In this document: positions 27,194 to 37,500 of the stretch, one piece after another | Numbering within the stretch: position 1 is the stretch's first letter | How the letters are laid out: each line of letters starts with the position of its first letter | Assembly (NCBI RefSeq): GCF_014133895.1 | Contig: NC_050728.1 | Location: 496,001 to 560,000 of the forward strand | Direction: 5' to 3' | DNA: 64,000 bases | Source of the DNA: Torulaspora globosa | Taxonomy: Eukaryota > Ascomycota > Saccharomycetes > Saccharomycetales > Saccharomycetaceae | Made by a program: the position numbers and the translations under genes | The notes under the pieces: generated by a model | Told to the model about the DNA's origin: nothing | Databases searched by the model: none | The model's input: only the letters and a program-made list of their open reading frames with translations

Positions 27194-27610
27194 CTCTTTT
27201 GCTTGGCTGTTTAATCCTCAAACAACTGCAACAATTGATCAAGCGACTTACAAACGTTACGTGATATACTACAGTGTAACAATCGATATAATGGATATTT
27301 TCCACTCGCGATTGCGACCTGGCCGGCGGAAGCTCACACGCCTACGCCTGACACTGGCTTGAGGCAGTCTAGGCGGTCGGCTACCGCGGGAAACCTGGCA
27401 TCTAGGCTGGCTTGTCGGGCGTGCTTGCTGAGGGGCCAGCAAGCTACCAGGAAACGTAGGCTGAACGGAGGGGATTGCTAGGCGGAAGCGGAAGGTTGGC
27501 TGTGGGCCTGAACAGCGCTCAGATGCGACGGTTGCCGGTGCCTGGGCGCCGCGAAAAGCGCGTGAAGATTAACGACGCAAGGCAGGCAAGCACAAAGCGA
27601 CAGTCCGGTA

Positions 27611-27621
27611 TGCACGGATGT
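27611..27621 (-). promoter_or_regulatory. RAP1-like site upstream of RPL16
   Basis: On the minus strand the sequence reads ACATCCGTGCA, two mismatches from the strict RAP1 consensus and close to the known ribosomal-protein promoter form. It lies about 420 bp upstream of the RPL16 ATG. The interval 27194-27675 holds no gene; the part 27361-27470 is markedly GC-rich. Confidence 0.55.
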
Positions 27622-27675
27622 TGACAGAAAGTGGGCTATGGGTGTTAAATGAGCAGTCAACGAAATTACCTGAAG

Positions 27676-28314
27676 TCATATGACTATATCTGCGTAGTAC
27701 TTGGCGACATATTCACCAAGGGTATTACCATTAATTAGGCTGCTTTTAAGCCTTTTACTGTCATTAGCAGCACGACTCATGAACTTCAGTAGTTCCTCTC
27801 GCGGGAATGTTAGAATCGTCCTTAATATTAAACTATCTGATGTCGTGTTGTTGGCAATTGCTCGTAGTCTCAGTAGTAGATCTCGCAAAGCTAGATGGGA
27901 TTCGCTTGGTGAACAATTTAGTTGGGTATTCCGGAACATGAGCTCCAAGCCTTGGAGTACCAGAAGAATTTCGGTGCGATTCTCAGCCGCTGAAGTCTCA
28001 TCTTTATCGCTCTGTCTCTGCTGCCGATGAATTTTATCCATGTTCAGAACCTGCACCACTTTATTGACTGTGACTGCAAGTTCTGCGAGATCTAGACACG
28101 TTATGATTCGTATGCGATCATAAACTTCCTTATTGTTTGGTGATGTGATCTGTTGGAACTCTTTCAGGGGAAAACGATTGGTTGCGTCGATATAATAGAC
28201 CGTACTGTTGCCATTGTTGGCTACTGTTTGATAAATGAAGTGAGCTAAATCTGATCTGGCAGGCGACGTCCAGACTGAAAGCAGTTTGAGATCATTATAC
28301 TGCGCCGTGATCAT
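27676..28314 (-). CDS. CSM2: CSM2, Shu complex subunit
   Basis: A 212-residue protein matching S. cerevisiae Csm2 (213 residues, YIL132C). Shared blocks include YYIDATNRFPLKEFQQI, RIRIITCLDLAELAVTV, VVQVLNMDKI, LQGLELMFRNTQLNCSPSES and the C-terminal GEYVAKYYADIVI. Csm2 is a Rad51-paralogue-like fold protein that forms the Shu complex with Psy3, Shu1 and Shu2. The complex promotes Rad51 filament assembly in error-free post-replicative repair and meiosis. It shares orientation with RPL16 and FKH, the YIL131C-YIL133C order. A sequence ACGCGAAG on the minus strand about 50 bp upstream resembles an SBF/MBF site but is imperfect. Confidence 0.95.
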   Translation of the reverse strand: MITAQYNDLKLLSVWTSPARSDLAHFIYQTVANNGNSTVYYIDATNRFPLKEFQQITSPNNKEVYDRIRIITCLDLAELAVTVNKVVQVLNMDKIHRQQRQSDKDETSAAENRTEILLVLQGLELMFRNTQLNCSPSESHLALRDLLLRLRAIANNTTSDSLILRTILTFPREELLKFMSRAANDSKRLKSSLINGNTLGEYVAKYYADIVI

Positions 28315-28473
28315 CTTGGGCTAGTTTTGTCGATGTTTAGCGTTTTCATGATCTGCAGGCGATGGGCTTCGCGTTAAGCATACTGTAGAAATTCAGTTAA
28401 GTATGTCATTTATATCCGTTACCCATACAAACAATATCTTTGCGATAGTAAATTCATATAAATGCCTTTCTCG

Positions 28474-30732
28474 TTACTCGTTAACTAATGTTATCTTGGC
28501 ACCGTCGGTATCCAGCATAAGCTCTTTGCCCTCCTCCTGATTCTGTTGTCTTTTCAAAGGTGACGATGCGACATCTTTTGTATCTGACTCAGCAGCCGCT
28601 TCCCTGTTTAATACTGTCCTAGAAGGGCCCTCGGCACTCGAGTTCTTTGTATCATTATTGTTAATCACTGCTGGAGTATTATTCACAGAACTGAATTGAA
28701 GTAAATTCCAAACACCAGGGGAACTTCTGTTCGTAAGCTTCTCGCCTGTAGCGCCATTTGAGACATCCTGTGCGCCGTCATTATTGCTGCTTTTCTTGAC
28801 GTTCCTATCAGCATCCTCAGCGGTGAGCAGATTTGGATCATTGTTTTGGTCGGTTACAGGTGATCTGCGCTGTTGGGCGCTACCGCGCTCCGGTGTGTAG
28901 GCTTCCATGGCTGTTATATGGAACGCCTTAGTAGGAGAGCGCAATATGGAGGTGTGCGAAGGTGATAGATGAGACGCCGACGATGATGTATTGGTGATAA
29001 TAGGTGGGACATTTTTAGGAGTATTCGAGTATGATCCTGCGGATGGGACTGCTGATGCAGTTGAAGCCGACGCATTCGTGAAAGACACGAGCGCATTATT
29101 GGTTGGATTTTGACTTATATGGGGACCCGAAGTAGGTGGCGGCATCAGTCGGGTAGATTGAAGTTGTTGAGATGATGATGTCTGTTGGTCTGACCGCAGC
29201 ATATTTTGCGATGGCGGTACGGAGACGGCCTCCGCAGGTGAAGCCGATATTGATGAAGAATCGAGCTGAGATTGAGATTGAGGCTGAGACAGCATATTTG
29301 GTTGATTAGTCATCTTTGAACGACTGTGCATAGTCTGTAGCTTTATCACCGTTTGTTCAGGAGGATAATCCGACTGTGAAGGCAGAGAGTTGTATTTTGA
29401 AAGATGTAACTGTAGCTGTCTAGCCACTGACGAACCACGCCTCACTTTACCAATTTTCCCAGCATTCCATTTGCTTAAGAAATCGCGCTGATAGTCCTCG
29501 CTGATTCGCCATTTCATACCCTTTCCTGGTTCATTGGGCCGTCTTGGAACCTTCTCGAAGGCCTTGTTCAGCGAAAGATTGTGTCTGATAGAGTTTTGCC
29601 AACCAGTCTTCGCAAACCTGTAATACGCATAATTGGAAGAGATATACTTGTATATGTCTGCCAATGAGATTACGCCTTCCTTGGTTGATAGAATAGCCTG
29701 CGTAATCATCGTAGCATAGGAATGAGGAGGCTTGACATTCTTATTCTCGTCCCTAGACAGGTCAGAGGCGAAATCAAGCGACTGGGGGAAACCAATTTGA
29801 GTCAGCGATTGACTTGGATTTGAGTACGATAGATTTAAGTCAGTTTGATTCATCTGGCCATTCGATGTTCCAGAAGGTAGCATGACACCGCTGTTGTCCA
29901 TCTTAGAGACTCCGTTCATAAAATGCGAATCTGCATTTAGTTGCATACTGGGACCATATTCTGCATGGCTGCTTGTACCGTTACCATACATCTTGAAGGT
30001 TCTTATCTGCTGTTGAGGCTGCCGCAGCGGCTGCCGCTTCATATAGTCCGATTCTTTCAGGATATCGTACAGCAACGCATTGGGGTCGCTTGAACGATAG
30101 CCATCATTTACCGCACTGCCATATCTTGCCACTAGCTTAGGAATCAAGTGACTGATGCAAGTTTGCGATATAAATGGCTCCTGCTCCGGAAGGATAAACA
30201 TCATTTGAGTGCCACCGATGTCCAAGATTGTGCCCGATGTCAATAACACGGGCGGTGCTGCCGGCCCGACTTGCACCCTTTTAAAGTTGACCTTGGCACC
30301 GTTTCTCCCCAGAACCAGCAGCTCCCAACCCCCATGCTGCATGTTGAATTTTATTATTGCATGTTTCCTAGATACCACCTTCGCCGGACCCAGATCAATG
30401 TCGATCGCCTGGGGACCATCCTTGACATCCACGTTGGGTATTGCAACGGCGACAGTATCCGTATTCCTTCCAATCGAGATTTCCAGCCCTTTAACATAGT
30501 ACGTCCAATCCTTCCCTGAAATCTTGGCATATGCCTGAACTTCAGTAGCCAAATTACGCTCGTTCGAATACTGTTTTGATACCATCGTCGCCTGATCCGG
30601 CCCCTGTAGCACCGAGATCACTGCGTTCACAAGGCTCTGCTGCTGCTGAGCGCTGTACCCGTTGGCATTCACTACGTTCAAATATTCTCCACCTCGGTTC
30701 AGGTTCTTATCTATAGCACTCTCGCGTGACAT
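28474..30732 (-). CDS. FKH2: Forkhead transcription factor (orthologue of both FKH1 and FKH2)
   Basis: A 752-residue protein. The FHA phosphopeptide-binding domain lies at about residues 78-185, with the conserved IGR, SRKH (121-124) and NG (144-145). The forkhead DNA-binding domain is at about 333-425 (KPPHSYATMITQAILSTKEG, then TGWQNSIRHNLSLNKAFEKV and GKGMKWRI). The long Ser/Gln/Asn-rich C-terminal tail has several SP/TP sites. Fkh1/Fkh2 drive the CLB2 cluster at G2/M with Mcm1 and Ndd1, and affect origin timing and mating-type donor choice. The length and long C-terminal tail resemble Fkh2 (862) more than Fkh1 (484), as expected if Fkh1 lost its tail after duplication. Forkhead-type sites occur in its own promoter. 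Confidence 0.95.
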   Translation of the reverse strand: MSRESAIDKNLNRGGEYLNVVNANGYSAQQQQSLVNAVISVLQGPDQATMVSKQYSNERNLATEVQAYAKISGKDWTYYVKGLEISIGRNTDTVAVAIPNVDVKDGPQAIDIDLGPAKVVSRKHAIIKFNMQHGGWELLVLGRNGAKVNFKRVQVGPAAPPVLLTSGTILDIGGTQMMFILPEQEPFISQTCISHLIPKLVARYGSAVNDGYRSSDPNALLYDILKESDYMKRQPLRQPQQQIRTFKMYGNGTSSHAEYGPSMQLNADSHFMNGVSKMDNSGVMLPSGTSNGQMNQTDLNLSYSNPSQSLTQIGFPQSLDFASDLSRDENKNVKPPHSYATMITQAILSTKEGVISLADIYKYISSNYAYYRFAKTGWQNSIRHNLSLNKAFEKVPRRPNEPGKGMKWRISEDYQRDFLSKWNAGKIGKVRRGSSVARQLQLHLSKYNSLPSQSDYPPEQTVIKLQTMHSRSKMTNQPNMLSQPQSQSQLDSSSISASPAEAVSVPPSQNMLRSDQQTSSSQQLQSTRLMPPPTSGPHISQNPTNNALVSFTNASASTASAVPSAGSYSNTPKNVPPIITNTSSSASHLSPSHTSILRSPTKAFHITAMEAYTPERGSAQQRRSPVTDQNNDPNLLTAEDADRNVKKSSNNDGAQDVSNGATGEKLTNRSSPGVWNLLQFSSVNNTPAVINNNDTKNSSAEGPSRTVLNREAAAESDTKDVASSPLKRQQNQEEGKELMLDTDGAKITLVNE

Positions 30733-31858
30733 TCCAGGTGATCCAATTATATCTTCAGCAAACTCACACTTCTATAACTTCTCCGACACCCATCAAGGAG
30801 CAACCAGGGATTACAAAACTCTTTGATCCCAAACGACAAAATGCAAACGAAACGGAACCAACTATATTCCCCTTCTTGTTACAATATACCAGTTCAAGTT
30901 TAACTTTAAGGACAACCAACCATTCAAATCAGATGTGTGAGCCTTACAAATTCTGGGTTTGTTTAACCTTCAAATTGTTTGTTTACCATTCAAAAAAGAA
31001 AAACATCATCTTAAAAAGACAATCAAATTTTTCGGCACAGAACAACAAAATTAAAGGGAAATCAACATATAGCAAAAGGGTGAGGAAAAAGCCTCTCTGT
31101 CACGTTGGACGGACTGAATTTCTGATTCGTACGATATGAGTTAGGGCTCTATTATTAGGGTTCGGAGCACGGCGGCAAAACGGGTGGCGGCTGCTGTTGA
31201 ATATAAACAACTCCCTGCCACTTCGATTTGTAACAACTATCGAGTAGGCCGATGATTGGACGTGTCAGTGCTAGTTGCGGTGCTATATTTCTTATGGAGA
31301 GCGTTTCAAGGTGAGATTTCGGTTGCTTGGACGGTGGCGGAACGACTGCTTTTCAATTAGCCGCTGTGACACAAAGACATGACCGAGGTCACGAAGCTTG
31401 GGGAGTGAGTAGAGAGAAAGGGTGGTTGATACGAGTACTGGAACGAGAAAAATGGCCATTAGATCGTGGTGAAGTTTTCAAAGGTCTCTTGGTCATGTGA
31501 CCTTCGCTATTCCAGGTCATTGACGGATGCGGCGTTTGTTTTGATGCGATAAGATCCATCTGCGAAAGCAGCGTGTGGCAGCACCATACAGGGTGATGAG
31601 GTAAAGCGCTGCGGTGATTTCTTAGGGGAAACAAGAAACGAGCCTAAAAGATTTGGGAAAAAAAATACTGAAAAAATGTCTAGATTATGTCACTAACGAA
31701 ATACAGAGGATAACTTTCGATGTCAGAGCAGCTCTGTGCTATTTGGAGTGTTGAGCTGTGTCCTTTGTGTGCCGGAGTGCTCCTCATTGTCCATGATCTT
31801 GCACTTCGCACGCCTATCATAGGGAATATTGCCAAGGATACAATAAGAATTCATTATA
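30733..31858. promoter_or_regulatory. FKH / ASG1 divergent promoter region with forkhead-type sites
   Basis: 1126 bp between two divergent genes. Forkhead-binding consensus matches are GTAAACAA on the minus strand (30979-30986), TTAAACAA on the minus strand (30959-30966) and ATAAACAA on the plus strand (31203-31210). An E-box-like inverted repeat GGTCATGTGACC is at 31491-31502, and an AGGGG core lies near 31622. A frame open through 30726-31139 has AT-rich, repeat-like composition and no credible start, so it was not called as a gene. Confidence 0.55.
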
Positions 31859-34432
31859 ATGGCGGATTTACAGCGGCAGCAGCTGTTGCAGAGTAAGAGA
31901 AGAAGAGTAACGAGAGCGTGCGATGAATGCAGGAAGAAAAAGGTGAAATGCGACGGGCAGCAACCGTGTATTCACTGCACTGTTTATTCCTACGAATGTA
32001 CTTATAATCAACCGACAAAGCGAAATGGGTCTTCGCTACCGACGTCAACACAGCAATCACAGAGTGTTAAGTGGGCTAAACCAACCGGATCTTTCAATCC
32101 AAACATATCAGCTACTATCAATGTCAGTGCACCGTCTTCTGTATCAGTGGGATCTATTAAGAAACAGAACTCCCGAGAATCGAAACTGCAGGCTCAGGTC
32201 AACAAGTATAAGGCATTATTCCACGAGATACTGCCAGATCTTCCAGATATAGACTCCCTAGACCTTCCGACGTTTATCCAAATATTTCGCAACTTCAGCT
32301 CAAATTCTCAGTACGCTTCTTCGATATTGCAGGACACAATAACGGAGTATCATTTAATTGCAAGCGACGCAACGCCTTGCTCATCAAAGACAACAACCCC
32401 AGATGGAAGCAGTACCGGAAGTAATAGCCTCATCAGTACAGATGTTGTCGAATCTGTTGACGGTTCAATTCAATCACATATGGGAAGAGAAATAAAGATA
32501 ATACTACCTCCGAAACCAATAGCGCTTCAATTTCTGACAAATGTTTGGGAGCATTGTTGCGTATTATTGAGCTTTTATCACAGGCCCAGTTTTATAAAAC
32601 AATTCGATGAACTGTATGAAACCGATCCGCAAAACTACTCACATGATCAGATGCAGTTTTTGCCATTGTGTTATTCAACAATGGCTGTAGGCGCACTCTT
32701 TTCTAAATCAATGGATGAGCCAAAAAATCCTATAGGGCAGAATTCAGATACGGAACTCGAGAATGGCGATGAAAACCAAAATGAAGAGGGGTCTTATTCA
32801 AGAGGTAAGTTTTTAGAAGATGAAGGTTACAAGTATTTCATCGCAGCAAGGAAATTGATAGACATAACCAATGCTCGTGATCTCAATTCTATCCAGACCA
32901 TCTTGATGCTGATTGTCTTCCTTCAGTGCTCGGCAAGGTTATCAACATGTTATGCTTATATCGGAGTGGCTATGAGAAGCGCACTGCGTGAAGGACTCCA
33001 TAGATCGTTAACTCTGGAATCTGGCTTCAATCCAATTGAGATTGAAATGAGAAAGAGATTGTTTTACTCGGTACATAAATTGGACATCTATGTGAATGCC
33101 ATGTTAGGCTTACCCAGGTCGCTTTCCCCGGAGGACTTTGACCAAACTTTGCCTATTGAACTATTGGATGAGAATATTACTGAAGAAGGTTATTTCCCGG
33201 AGAACGAAAACAACGTTCTCTCCAGTGCAGGTATTGCAAACCAACATACGAAACTGGTAATGATCTTAGATGTGATTGTAAGGAAATTATATCCAACCAA
33301 GAAGACAAATAACTTGATTTCTCACGATGTAGTCACAGATTTGGAAATGAAGCTTAGAGAGTGGCTAGATGGACTACCTCCAGAGCTAATTCCTGGACGA
33401 GAAGACGTTCCAAAAGAATACGAAACTGCTAATAGATTGTTGCATTTGTCATTTTTCCATGTTCAGCTGATATTATATAGACCCTTTATCCATTATCTCT
33501 CCAGGAAAAGTGTGGCAAACAATCGCGATTCCCTTTCAATTCAGCGGGCCAGAAATTCGATCAGTGTAGCGAGATCTGCGGTCAACTTAGCGCAAGAAAT
33601 GCTTAAGAAAAATTTATTGACAGGTTCCTACTGGTACGGATGTTACACGATTTTTTATTCCGTTGCTGGATTACTCTTCTATGTCCATGAAGCTCAGCCA
33701 TCAGATAAGGAGAGCGCCCTTGAGTATGAGCAAATATTAAAGGATGCCGAAATTGGAAGAAACGTTTTATTGCAGCTTAAAAATACAAGCATGGCTGCTG
33801 ATAGAACCTATAATTTACTGAACAAAATTTTTGAAAAACTAAACTCTAAAACAATAAAGCTTTCGGAAATCCATGGGAACTCAGAGCAGCAATCAGCCAC
33901 GAAAGATGAAAAACGAGATATGTCGTTGCAACCAACGACGATCGCCCCTCGCCAAATTTCAGACACTTCTAATTCCGGCAGGTATTTTGGTCCAGAGCTA
34001 TCGGCCACATTTCAATCACAAGGCTTGCGACCGATGGCAAATGAGCATGCTGCCTCACCTAACAAGTTTAACAAAACAATTAGCGGCGTCAATACCGTAA
34101 ATACTGCCGCTACATCCAATATTCCAACTAATGAGAGTGATATCTTCACCAAAACTGACACAACCCCGATGGATGGCTTCTCCATTTTGGATACAATAAA
34201 CAATGACCTTTTTGGAAGCGCAAATATGTCAGACAATTCTTTCAAAGGACTCGGTGAAATGACGGCACCGGAAGGCTCTGAAAATTTAGGTTCGGATGGG
34301 GTAAAAAGGGAAGGTGTCGACTCGGAGTCGTACATACCTGGCGCCTTTGATCAACTGGATATACAATTATTCGGTAGGTATTTACCTCCATACATGTCAC
34401 AACAGGGTGATGCGAGCGAGCCTGGTAAATAA
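31859..34432 (+). CDS. ASG1: ASG1, Zn(II)2Cys6 transcription factor
   Basis: An 857-residue fungal zinc-cluster regulator. The six metal-binding cysteines are C21, C24, C31, C37, C40 and C47 (ACDECRKKKVKCDGQQPCIH, then CTVYSYEC), preceded by a basic stretch. A middle homology region (fungal-specific TF domain, about residues 220-620) contains the typical ARLSTCYAYIGVAMRSALRE and GLHRS motif. A Ser/Thr/Asn-rich C-terminal region follows. S. cerevisiae Asg1 (964 residues, YIL130W) has been linked to stress response and fatty-acid use as an activator. It sits between FKH and TAO3, the YIL131-129 order. The general family is certain; the specific name rests on similarity and synteny. Confidence 0.93.
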   Translation: MADLQRQQLLQSKRRRVTRACDECRKKKVKCDGQQPCIHCTVYSYECTYNQPTKRNGSSLPTSTQQSQSVKWAKPTGSFNPNISATINVSAPSSVSVGSIKKQNSRESKLQAQVNKYKALFHEILPDLPDIDSLDLPTFIQIFRNFSSNSQYASSILQDTITEYHLIASDATPCSSKTTTPDGSSTGSNSLISTDVVESVDGSIQSHMGREIKIILPPKPIALQFLTNVWEHCCVLLSFYHRPSFIKQFDELYETDPQNYSHDQMQFLPLCYSTMAVGALFSKSMDEPKNPIGQNSDTELENGDENQNEEGSYSRGKFLEDEGYKYFIAARKLIDITNARDLNSIQTILMLIVFLQCSARLSTCYAYIGVAMRSALREGLHRSLTLESGFNPIEIEMRKRLFYSVHKLDIYVNAMLGLPRSLSPEDFDQTLPIELLDENITEEGYFPENENNVLSSAGIANQHTKLVMILDVIVRKLYPTKKTNNLISHDVVTDLEMKLREWLDGLPPELIPGREDVPKEYETANRLLHLSFFHVQLILYRPFIHYLSRKSVANNRDSLSIQRARNSISVARSAVNLAQEMLKKNLLTGSYWYGCYTIFYSVAGLLFYVHEAQPSDKESALEYEQILKDAEIGRNVLLQLKNTSMAADRTYNLLNKIFEKLNSKTIKLSEIHGNSEQQSATKDEKRDMSLQPTTIAPRQISDTSNSGRYFGPELSATFQSQGLRPMANEHAASPNKFNKTISGVNTVNTAATSNIPTNESDIFTKTDTTPMDGFSILDTINNDLFGSANMSDNSFKGLGEMTAPEGSENLGSDGVKREGVDSESYIPGAFDQLDIQLFGRYLPPYMSQQGDASEPGK

Positions 34433-34553
34433 AGTCCTTTTAGGTCATTTAGAGAGGCCTGTTCTGTTTAGAATATTCCGTATGTAAAATTAGGAATTCT
34501 TATAAATTACGGATTATAATAATAGATGTGCTATTTTGCAGACCACAAATCTA

Positions 34554-37500
34554 TTACTTCTGTTCAGAATCCCAATTCGAACCGTTTATCCATGTTTGCG
34601 TTTTGCTGCTTGAGAAATGAGGCAGATGATAAAGCTTCTGATGTTTGTTAGATTTTGAAGTGCCCGATTTACCACTGTTCTGCTTATAAATACCTTGCTT
34701 GCCTTTCAGGTTATCCACATTATTACCAAGGACAGATGTTGCATTTAATGGCAAAACTGGTGAAGCAGAAGAAGCCCTCAGAGGCGGTGTGATGCTATCC
34801 CCTTCATACGGAGATTGTGGATTCTGCTCATGTATCGTTTGTGATAAAAGTTGCTGATGTTGCTGATGATACTGCCATTTCCTCCGTGAGCTCCGTTGTG
34901 AGCTCTTCAGGAAGCCCTCAAACCTGAAGAGGGTATCCTGTGGAGACTCAATGGCTTTTGACCGACTTGACGAGACAGCCCCCAGAACCGCGTTGCCCGG
35001 GGATTTTAGCACATTAGAATTGCGGGAGCGGGGTGCCATTGTATCTTCGCCATAAAGGTGAGGGCTATGATAAGCTGTCCTCAAAGCGGGTTCACTTACA
35101 AGTTTTTCATTCGGAGTGCTAACGGTGAAAGAATCTGCTAATGATTTTTTAAATGACACGTTCGAGTTGATTTTGGTCAGACTACCATTCAAAAGAGCGG
35201 ATACTTTCTTGTCATAAAGCTGAGGAGCAGATTCAAAAGTAGAAGTTTGTTCTGTTTGCGTTGTCTCGACCGAGTTTGTTCGATCGTGAAGGATTCCCAA
35301 ACCAGAGTGTGGGGCAACGGAAGCCGACACAGTAGTCTTAGTAAAGAAACTATCCAGGTTGTCAAGTTCTGCCCACATATGGCTCAAAGAGGCGTCTTTT
35401 TCTTCGACCAGAGATACAGAATCATTGGTTTCGGTCCTTCCAAAACCGTAGTCTGTATCAGCATGGAATTCAACAATATCATCCATGGCGGGTGGTTGCT
35501 CCATAGACGCTTCTCCATGAGTTTCCACTGCACATGTCATGAAGACAGCATGAACATTGTGTCTAGTTGTTGCTGCAGTCATAGTCGGCATCGGGACAGA
35601 CCATCCACTTTCCTCCGGAATGCCGAAAAGCGTTGTCGTAATGGTACCACTGGCCTTGATATCCTTGTTTCCCATACTTATTCTAAGAACATCCTTATCC
35701 AACTTGCTCCCTGACACGTTCGTCACGCAATCAAGAACCTCCAAAGCCTGGGTTTCGTACTCAGTAAGCAATAATCTTAACAGTGGAGAAATCAAGTCAG
35801 CTCCGACTCCAGTAAACTCAGGTCTCTTCAAGTCGACTAGTGGGAAAATATACTTGAGAATTTCCATAGTTTCAACTTTAACCCATCCGATCTTGTTAAG
35901 CAGCAATCTTAGTAAAAACACTAGAGTCTGTCCTGAGAACTCTGGGAAGTAGTTACGCGAGATGAAGCTCACTACTTGACTCATAAAGTCCTTCTTTGAC
36001 CTGAATTTGTTTCTTGAAAGAGAATCGATCAATCTGGAGAGAGAAGGCTGTTTGTAAGCTTCCGACAAATTTGTTAATGCATCGATGGCCGGCTGAATAC
36101 TGGTAAAATCCCTTTGGCTCATGGCGTGAAGGAATCTCGGTAGATTGGCTATAAGTGCAAACAGCAACCGTGACTCGGAGTTTGCCACAATGCGACTGTC
36201 TTTCAGTAGATTTAACTTGTCCAAGAATTTCCAGGTAATATCAAGCGAATTCGCAGACCTTAAACCAGTCATAACAATTTGCTGCAGCCCTTCAAACCTG
36301 CCTTCCCAGTTAGACGGGAAAGTGGCAACAAGGCATTGAACAGTGTCTGGTGCATCCAAGTCTATTTTGGATAGAAATTTTGTGAAGCAAGACAAAACCT
36401 CAATGAACTCCTGTTCATGGATGCTATTCAAGCAGGCTGTGATAGACCAAAAGAGTTGCGGAAAATTAATCAAATCAGCTGGATCAAGCTCAGCAGTTAC
36501 CGCATTCAGCGTCATGAGGATCTGCATGGCGAAACCTTGTATATCTGGGCTTACATCAGATATCGTATTAGAGAGCCTATGCAGCATATCACGAAGCATG
36601 CCTTGATCCACAAATGTAAGTAAAGGTCTAAACACTTGAAAGGAGCGGCAGGCAATATGTCTGACTGAGCAGGTGGTTGCCCATTTTAGCGAAATTCTTT
36701 GCCATTCAGCGTGAAAGCCATCAATTTGCGAGAAGATTGAGAGAATATTACGCGTTAAAGCATCCATTGCTTTAGGAGAGCGAGCTCCATTTTTGTCCTT
36801 CATCAGGTTGTCGTAGGACCATAAGCTATGTTTGTCCCTGAGCATTTTCACTGTAGCATCTGACTTTTCATGGCCAGGAGCCATACTGAAAATAAGATCG
36901 CAAATGACTTTTGAAGCGCTTTCTTGAATCAAAGGCATATAGTGATCTAGCAAACAGATCGAGATGTGCAGCAATGTTGGAATACTGCCCTTCAAAGATT
37001 CTGATGGAGTACTCGCTAAGTTCACGAGGAAAATTATTGACAAGTGCGCTTTGGAAAAGGTTATACTTTTCCCATGATAGTCCAAACGGCCCCAAATGTC
37101 TGCAACGAATGAGAATTTGCCATTATCCGCAGGAGCGATTGTAGAAACGGTGTTAACTGGGACCATATATTTAGGCTCTAGATTTTGCAATAATGTGTCA
37201 ATCAAACCAATCCCTCCAGGTACATTAGCCAGATATAACACAACGTCTTTTGCGTGCTGGACGAAAGCCGGATTCCTATGGTTGATCGATAGGGTAATAA
37301 TATATTCCAATGACACATGGATGTTCTGTAAAGAATTGCCTTTACCTAAAGATATCCACAATTGCTCGACTTCTAAAGGTAGCTTGTCATTGAGATCAAT
37401 CGTAATGTAAAAAAGGTTATTCAAAGCCATAAAAGTATCAGGCTCATCAAACGATTTCAGAATAAACTTGTTCACCCATGGGACCATCAGTATGAGTAAA

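Noticed and set aside
30726..31139. 137-codon open frame in the FKH-ASG1 gap
   Set aside because: Starts at a non-ATG codon overlapping the FKH start, has AT-rich low-information composition, and no family was recognised.
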